The notes under the pieces: model-generated
Told to the model about the DNA's origin: nothing
Database searches by the model: none
The model's input: only the letters and a program-made list of their open reading frames with translations
Shown here: positions 61,136 through 64,000 of the stretch, in pieces
Layout: each line of letters begins with the position of its first letter
Numbering within the stretch: position 1 is the first letter of the stretch
NCBI RefSeq assembly: GCF_001999725.1
Contig: NZ_MDDP01000010.1
Location: 434,001 to 498,000 of the forward strand
Length of the DNA: 64,000 nucleotides
Direction of reading: 5' to 3'
Source: Cellulophaga omnivescoria
GTDB lineage: Bacteria > Bacteroidota > Bacteroidia > Flavobacteriales > Flavobacteriaceae
Made by a program: the position numbers and the translations under genes

Positions 61136-61906
61136 TTAACTTTTTATAAAGGTAAGCGATTTTTCTAAGAATTCCTTAGGGTTTTCTGCGTGTAACCAAT
61201 GTCCTGCATTGCTTATGGTTTGTATATCTGCCTTAGGAAAATGTGTTTTAATAATATCTGTGTCCATTGGAGATATGTACTCAGATTTGTCTCCTCTTAA
61301 AAACAATGTTGGTTTGTTGTATGTTGCAGATGCATCTATGTTTTCTCCAATTTGTTCCATACGTTCTGCTAAAACGTCTAAATTAAACCTAAAACCTAAT
61401 GTTCCTTTTTCTACCCAATATAAATTTTTTAATAAAAATTGACGTACTCCTGCATTAGAAATGTGTTTAGCTAGCTCGTTACTAGCTTCTGTTCTAGAGG
61501 TAATTGTATTTAGGTTTAAAGCTTTAAGGCCATTAATTATTTCATGGTGGTGCGGTGGATAAAACTTTGGAGCAATATCTGCAATTAGTAATTTGCTAAC
61601 CAAGTTTGGATAACTACATGCTAATTGCATAGCTGTTTTTCCTCCCATAGAATGGCCAAGAACAATGCAATTGTTTAAATTATACTCTGCAATATAGTCT
61701 TTAATGTCGTTTGCAAGAATGTCATAATTAAACTCGGTAGAGTGAAAACTTTTGCCGTGGTTGCGCTGGTCTATTAAATGTACTTGCAAACCCTCTTCTG
61801 CGTATTTGTTGCCAAGAGTTTTCCAATTATCAGACATTCCTAAAAATCCGTGTAAGATTAACAAAGGTTGTCCTTCTCCAAGTATTTTAGAATGTAGTGT
61901 AGGCAT
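61136..61906 (-). CDS. Alpha/beta hydrolase (YbfF-like)
   Basis: A 256-residue alpha/beta hydrolase. LLILHGFLGMSDNW provides the oxyanion-hole loop, VLGHSMGGKTAMQLA the nucleophile elbow, and SNAGHWLHAENP the catalytic histidine. It resembles esterase YbfF. Its ATG shares one base with the pdxJ stop (TAATG), so translation is coupled. The substrate is unknown. Confidence 0.93.
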   Translation of the reverse strand: MPTLHSKILGEGQPLLILHGFLGMSDNWKTLGNKYAEEGLQVHLIDQRNHGKSFHSTEFNYDILANDIKDYIAEYNLNNCIVLGHSMGGKTAMQLACSYPNLVSKLLIADIAPKFYPPHHHEIINGLKALNLNTITSRTEASNELAKHISNAGVRQFLLKNLYWVEKGTLGFRFNLDVLAERMEQIGENIDASATYNKPTLFLRGDKSEYISPMDTDIIKTHFPKADIQTISNAGHWLHAENPKEFLEKSLTFIKS

Positions 61907-62619
61907 TATTTTAGTTTGTTAAGGTACATGTTTACTACGTTTTCTAGTCCTAGGTAAAGAGATTCGCTAATTAATGCGTGTCCAATAGATACCTCTAACA
62001 AATGCGGTACTTTTTCTTTAAAATAAGCTATGTTTTCTAAACTTAAATCGTGGCCAGCATTAATTCCTAAGCCTAGTTTATGAGCTAAAATTGCAGCATC
62101 TGTAAAAGGTTGTACTCCTGTTTTGTTGCCTTCTGCAAAAGCATCTGCGTAACTTTCTGTGTAAAGTTCTATGCGGTCTGTGCCAGTTTCAGCTGCTCCT
62201 TCAACCATTTTTAAGTCTGCATTTACAAAAATAGATGTTCTAATATTGTTTGCTTTAAAAGTAGCAATAACATCTTTTAAAAAATCTTTGTGTTTAACAG
62301 TGTCCCAACCAGCATTAGATGTAATTGCGTCTATGGCGTCTGGAACCAAAGTAACCTGTGTAGGTTGGGTTTCTAAAACTAAGTCTATAAACTTTTTAAT
62401 AGGGTTACCTTCAATATTAAATTCTGTGGTAACAATATTTTTTAAATCTCGCGCATCTTGGTATCTAATGTGTCTTTCATCTGGTCTTGGATGTATAGTT
62501 ATACCTTCTGCACCAAAAGCTTCTATATCTGTTGCAACTTTACATAAATTAGGAACATTGCCTCCTCTAGAGTTTCTTAAAGTGGCAATTTTATTTACGT
62601 TTACGCTTAATTTTGTCAT
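61906..62619 (-). CDS. pdxJ: Pyridoxine 5'-phosphate synthase PdxJ
   Basis: Condenses 1-deoxyxylulose 5-phosphate with 3-amino-2-oxopropyl phosphate to pyridoxine 5'-phosphate in the DXP-dependent vitamin B6 pathway. The 237-residue barrel shows [46 protein letters not shown] and [12 protein letters not shown]. It is the first gene of a minus-strand unit with an overlapping hydrolase and a holin-like gene. A minus-strand TATTTTTG at 62641-62648 is a likely -7 element. Confidence 0.96.
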   Translation of the reverse strand: MTKLSVNVNKIATLRNSRGGNVPNLCKVATDIEAFGAEGITIHPRPDERHIRYQDARDLKNIVTTEFNIEGNPIKKFIDLVLETQPTQVTLVPDAIDAITSNAGWDTVKHKDFLKDVIATFKANNIRTSIFVNADLKMVEGAAETGTDRIELYTESYADAFAEGNKTGVQPFTDAAILAHKLGLGINAGHDLSLENIAYFKEKVPHLLEVSIGHALISESLYLGLENVVNMYLNKLK

Positions 62620-62640
62620 TTTTATTTTGTTTAGCTACTG

Positions 62641-62648
62641 CAAAAATA
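62641..62648 (-). promoter_or_regulatory. -7 element TATTTTTG of the pdxJ operon
   Basis: Exact TAnnTTTG on the minus strand, ending 21 bases before the pdxJ start codon. Confidence 0.5.
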
Positions 62649-62766
62649 CAAATAAGGCATAGCTTTTGTTATTACTTTGTTAAGGTTTTTTATTTTTATT
62701 AAATGCCTTGTAATTTATAACCTAGGTCGAAAAAATTATTATTAATTTGCAGTAATATTTTAAGCT

Positions 62767-63423
62767 ATGCAGATACAGTCTAACATATTAACAACAATTC
62801 CTACATTCTCTATAAACGATAGTATGGAAGGGGTAATTCGTTTTTTTAAAACAACTACTTTTTCGCACGTTGCAGTTGTAGATGATAATAGATTGATAGG
62901 TATGATTGCCGAAAACGATTTTAAATCCTTTGAAAAAGGTAAAAAAATTGAAGATTATAAATATCAATTAGAGAACTTTACAGTAAATTCTGATACCTCT
63001 TGGTTAGATGTTTTAGAAGTGTTTTCTAAAAATGATGCTAACATTTTACCTGTTTTAGATAAAGATGAAGCTTTTACGGGTTATTATGACTTAACAGATA
63101 TTGTTGCTTTGTTTATTGGTACTCCTTTTTTTACCGAGCCAGGTGGAATTTTAGTGGTAGCAAAAGGTATGTCTGATTATTCTTTTAGTGAGGTTGCCCA
63201 AATAGTAGAGAGTAACAATGCAAAGTTGTATGGTGCTTTTATTACAGCAATAGAAAATGATGTTGTGCAAATTACATTAAAAGTAACCTCTGCCAATTTA
63301 AATGAAATTACACAATCTTTTAGGCGTTATAATTATAGTATTTTATTTGGTAATGATGATGATCTTTTTCTGCAAGATTTAAAAGAACGCTCTAACTATT
63401 TAGATAAATACTTAAACGTATAA
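62767..63423 (+). CDS. CBS domain protein
   Basis: A 218-residue cytosolic protein with two CBS motifs (about 8-70: IPTFSINDSMEGVIRFFKTT, THVAVVDDNRLIGMIAENDF-like; and 73-125: NDANILPVLDKDEAFTGYYD) and a C-terminal ACT-like region (about 135-218). CBS pairs bind adenine nucleotides and act as regulatory sensors. It lies 4 bases before NAD kinase, an order conserved in Flavobacteriaceae. Regulation of the kinase by this protein is an inference. Confidence 0.88.
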   Translation: MQIQSNILTTIPTFSINDSMEGVIRFFKTTTFSHVAVVDDNRLIGMIAENDFKSFEKGKKIEDYKYQLENFTVNSDTSWLDVLEVFSKNDANILPVLDKDEAFTGYYDLTDIVALFIGTPFFTEPGGILVVAKGMSDYSFSEVAQIVESNNAKLYGAFITAIENDVVQITLKVTSANLNEITQSFRRYNYSILFGNDDDLFLQDLKERSNYLDKYLNV

Positions 63424-63427
63424 CTGT

Positions 63428-64000
63428 ATGAAAGTTGCCATTTACGGACAAACTTATAATGATGATACTGTAGACTATGTGTTTGAGCTATTAAGTGAGT
63501 TAAAACTGCATAATGCGAGCATTAGTTTTGAAAGTGATTTTTACAAATTTATAACAGCCTCAAAAGAAATTGAAGATTTTTCAATTTTTACAGAAGATAG
63601 TGGTTTAGATGCATCTTTTGATATGTTTGTAAGTTTTGGAGGAGATGGTACAATTTTACGAGCCATTACTTTTGTTAAAGATTTAGGTATACCAATTGTT
63701 GGTGTTAATACGGGGCGTTTAGGGTTTTTGTCAACCTTTAAAAAAGAAGATGTAAAAAAAGTAGTGCAAGAGTTTGTGTCTAAGGATTATACTGTTGTAG
63801 ATAGGAGTTTAGTGGCAGTAACCTCTAACGTAAATATACCAGAGTTTAACGCTATTAATTTTGCGCTTAATGAGGTAACAGTGAGCAGAAAAGACACTAC
63901 ATCTATGATAACTGTAGAGACCTTTTTAAATAATGAGTACTTAAACTCTTACTGGGCAGATGGTTTAATAGTATCTACGCCAACAGGTTCTACAGGCTAC
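63428..64000 (+). CDS. nadK: NAD kinase (5' part; cut by window end)
   Basis: Makes NADP from NAD and ATP in the cytosol. The frame is open from the ATG at 63428 to the last base (191 codons) and continues beyond the window. The diagnostic GGDGT is at residues 71-75, followed by GVNTGRLGFLST, NEVTVSRKD and DGLIVSTPTGSTGY. It begins 4 bases after the CBS gene and is probably in the same operon. Completeness cannot be judged because the C-terminal third is missing. Confidence 0.96.
   Translation, partial: MKVAIYGQTYNDDTVDYVFELLSELKLHNASISFESDFYKFITASKEIEDFSIFTEDSGLDASFDMFVSFGGDGTILRAITFVKDLGIPIVGVNTGRLGFLSTFKKEDVKKVVQEFVSKDYTVVDRSLVAVTSNVNIPEFNAINFALNEVTVSRKDTTSMITVETFLNNEYLNSYWADGLIVSTPTGSTGY

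Overview
The window is about 64 kb of AT-rich (roughly one-third G+C) bacterial chromosome from a member of the Bacteroidetes, almost certainly family Flavobacteriaceae and probably marine. The evidence is the presence of type IX secretion and gliding genes (CHU_C-type C-terminal domain, two PorP/SprF proteins, OmpA/PD40 protein), the Bacteroidetes promoter element TAnnTTTG before many genes, the lack of Shine-Dalgarno sequences, a FolK-deoxynucleoside kinase fusion, and the order pdxJ, CBS protein, NAD kinase. I cannot name the genus. No insertion sequence, prophage, CRISPR array or rRNA operon is visible.

Layout: 0.1-3.8 kb is the end of a cytochrome oxidase cluster (subunits III and IV, a cysteine-free Sco-like protein, a true Sco/SenC copper chaperone, DUF420, a small exported CxxC protein). 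4.0-9.8 kb is a tripartite MacAB-TolC type exporter with two different permeases. 9.8-15.3 kb holds tsaB, a MscS channel, dodecin, an Nfu iron-sulfur protein with a doubled N-domain, an orphan PorP and a secreted von Willebrand A lipoprotein. 15.5-20 kb holds a TPR histidine kinase/LytTR pair, a gamma carbonic anhydrase and fabD. 20-25.3 kb is a type IX secretion surface operon (CHU_C adhesin, PorP/SprF, OmpA). 25.6-35.7 kb carries acetyl-CoA synthetase, an atypical NRAMP-like transporter, a SanA-like protein, an S41 peptidase, an Lrp regulator divergent from metE, and a DUF1080 lipoprotein. 35.8-40.4 kb has a PLP decarboxylase, an AhpD-like protein and two AraC-type regulators flanking an MFS transporter.

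40.4-45.3 kb is the least conserved part: a run of minus-strand genes encoding a retropepsin-like protein with both catalytic aspartates replaced, a SUFU-domain protein, a DUF5071 protein and several small exported or membrane proteins. SUFU proteins are known immunity proteins of polymorphic toxin systems, so this may be an orphan immunity array. After a tRNA-Gly/tRNA-Leu pair, 45.8-64 kb returns to housekeeping genes: mutS, a SpoU methyltransferase, the FolK-dNK fusion, a queuosine precursor transporter, AsmA, DUF2797, a GH3-family protein, clpX, clpP, tig, pdxJ, and the 5' part of NAD kinase, cut by the window end.

No wholly new system is proven. The items most worth a second look are the perfect palindrome abutting the MFS start codon, the orphan immunity-like array, the His-for-Asp pseudo-retropepsin, the NRAMP-like protein without DPGN, the Cys-free Sco paralogue, and the repeated placement of terminator stems over stop codons.
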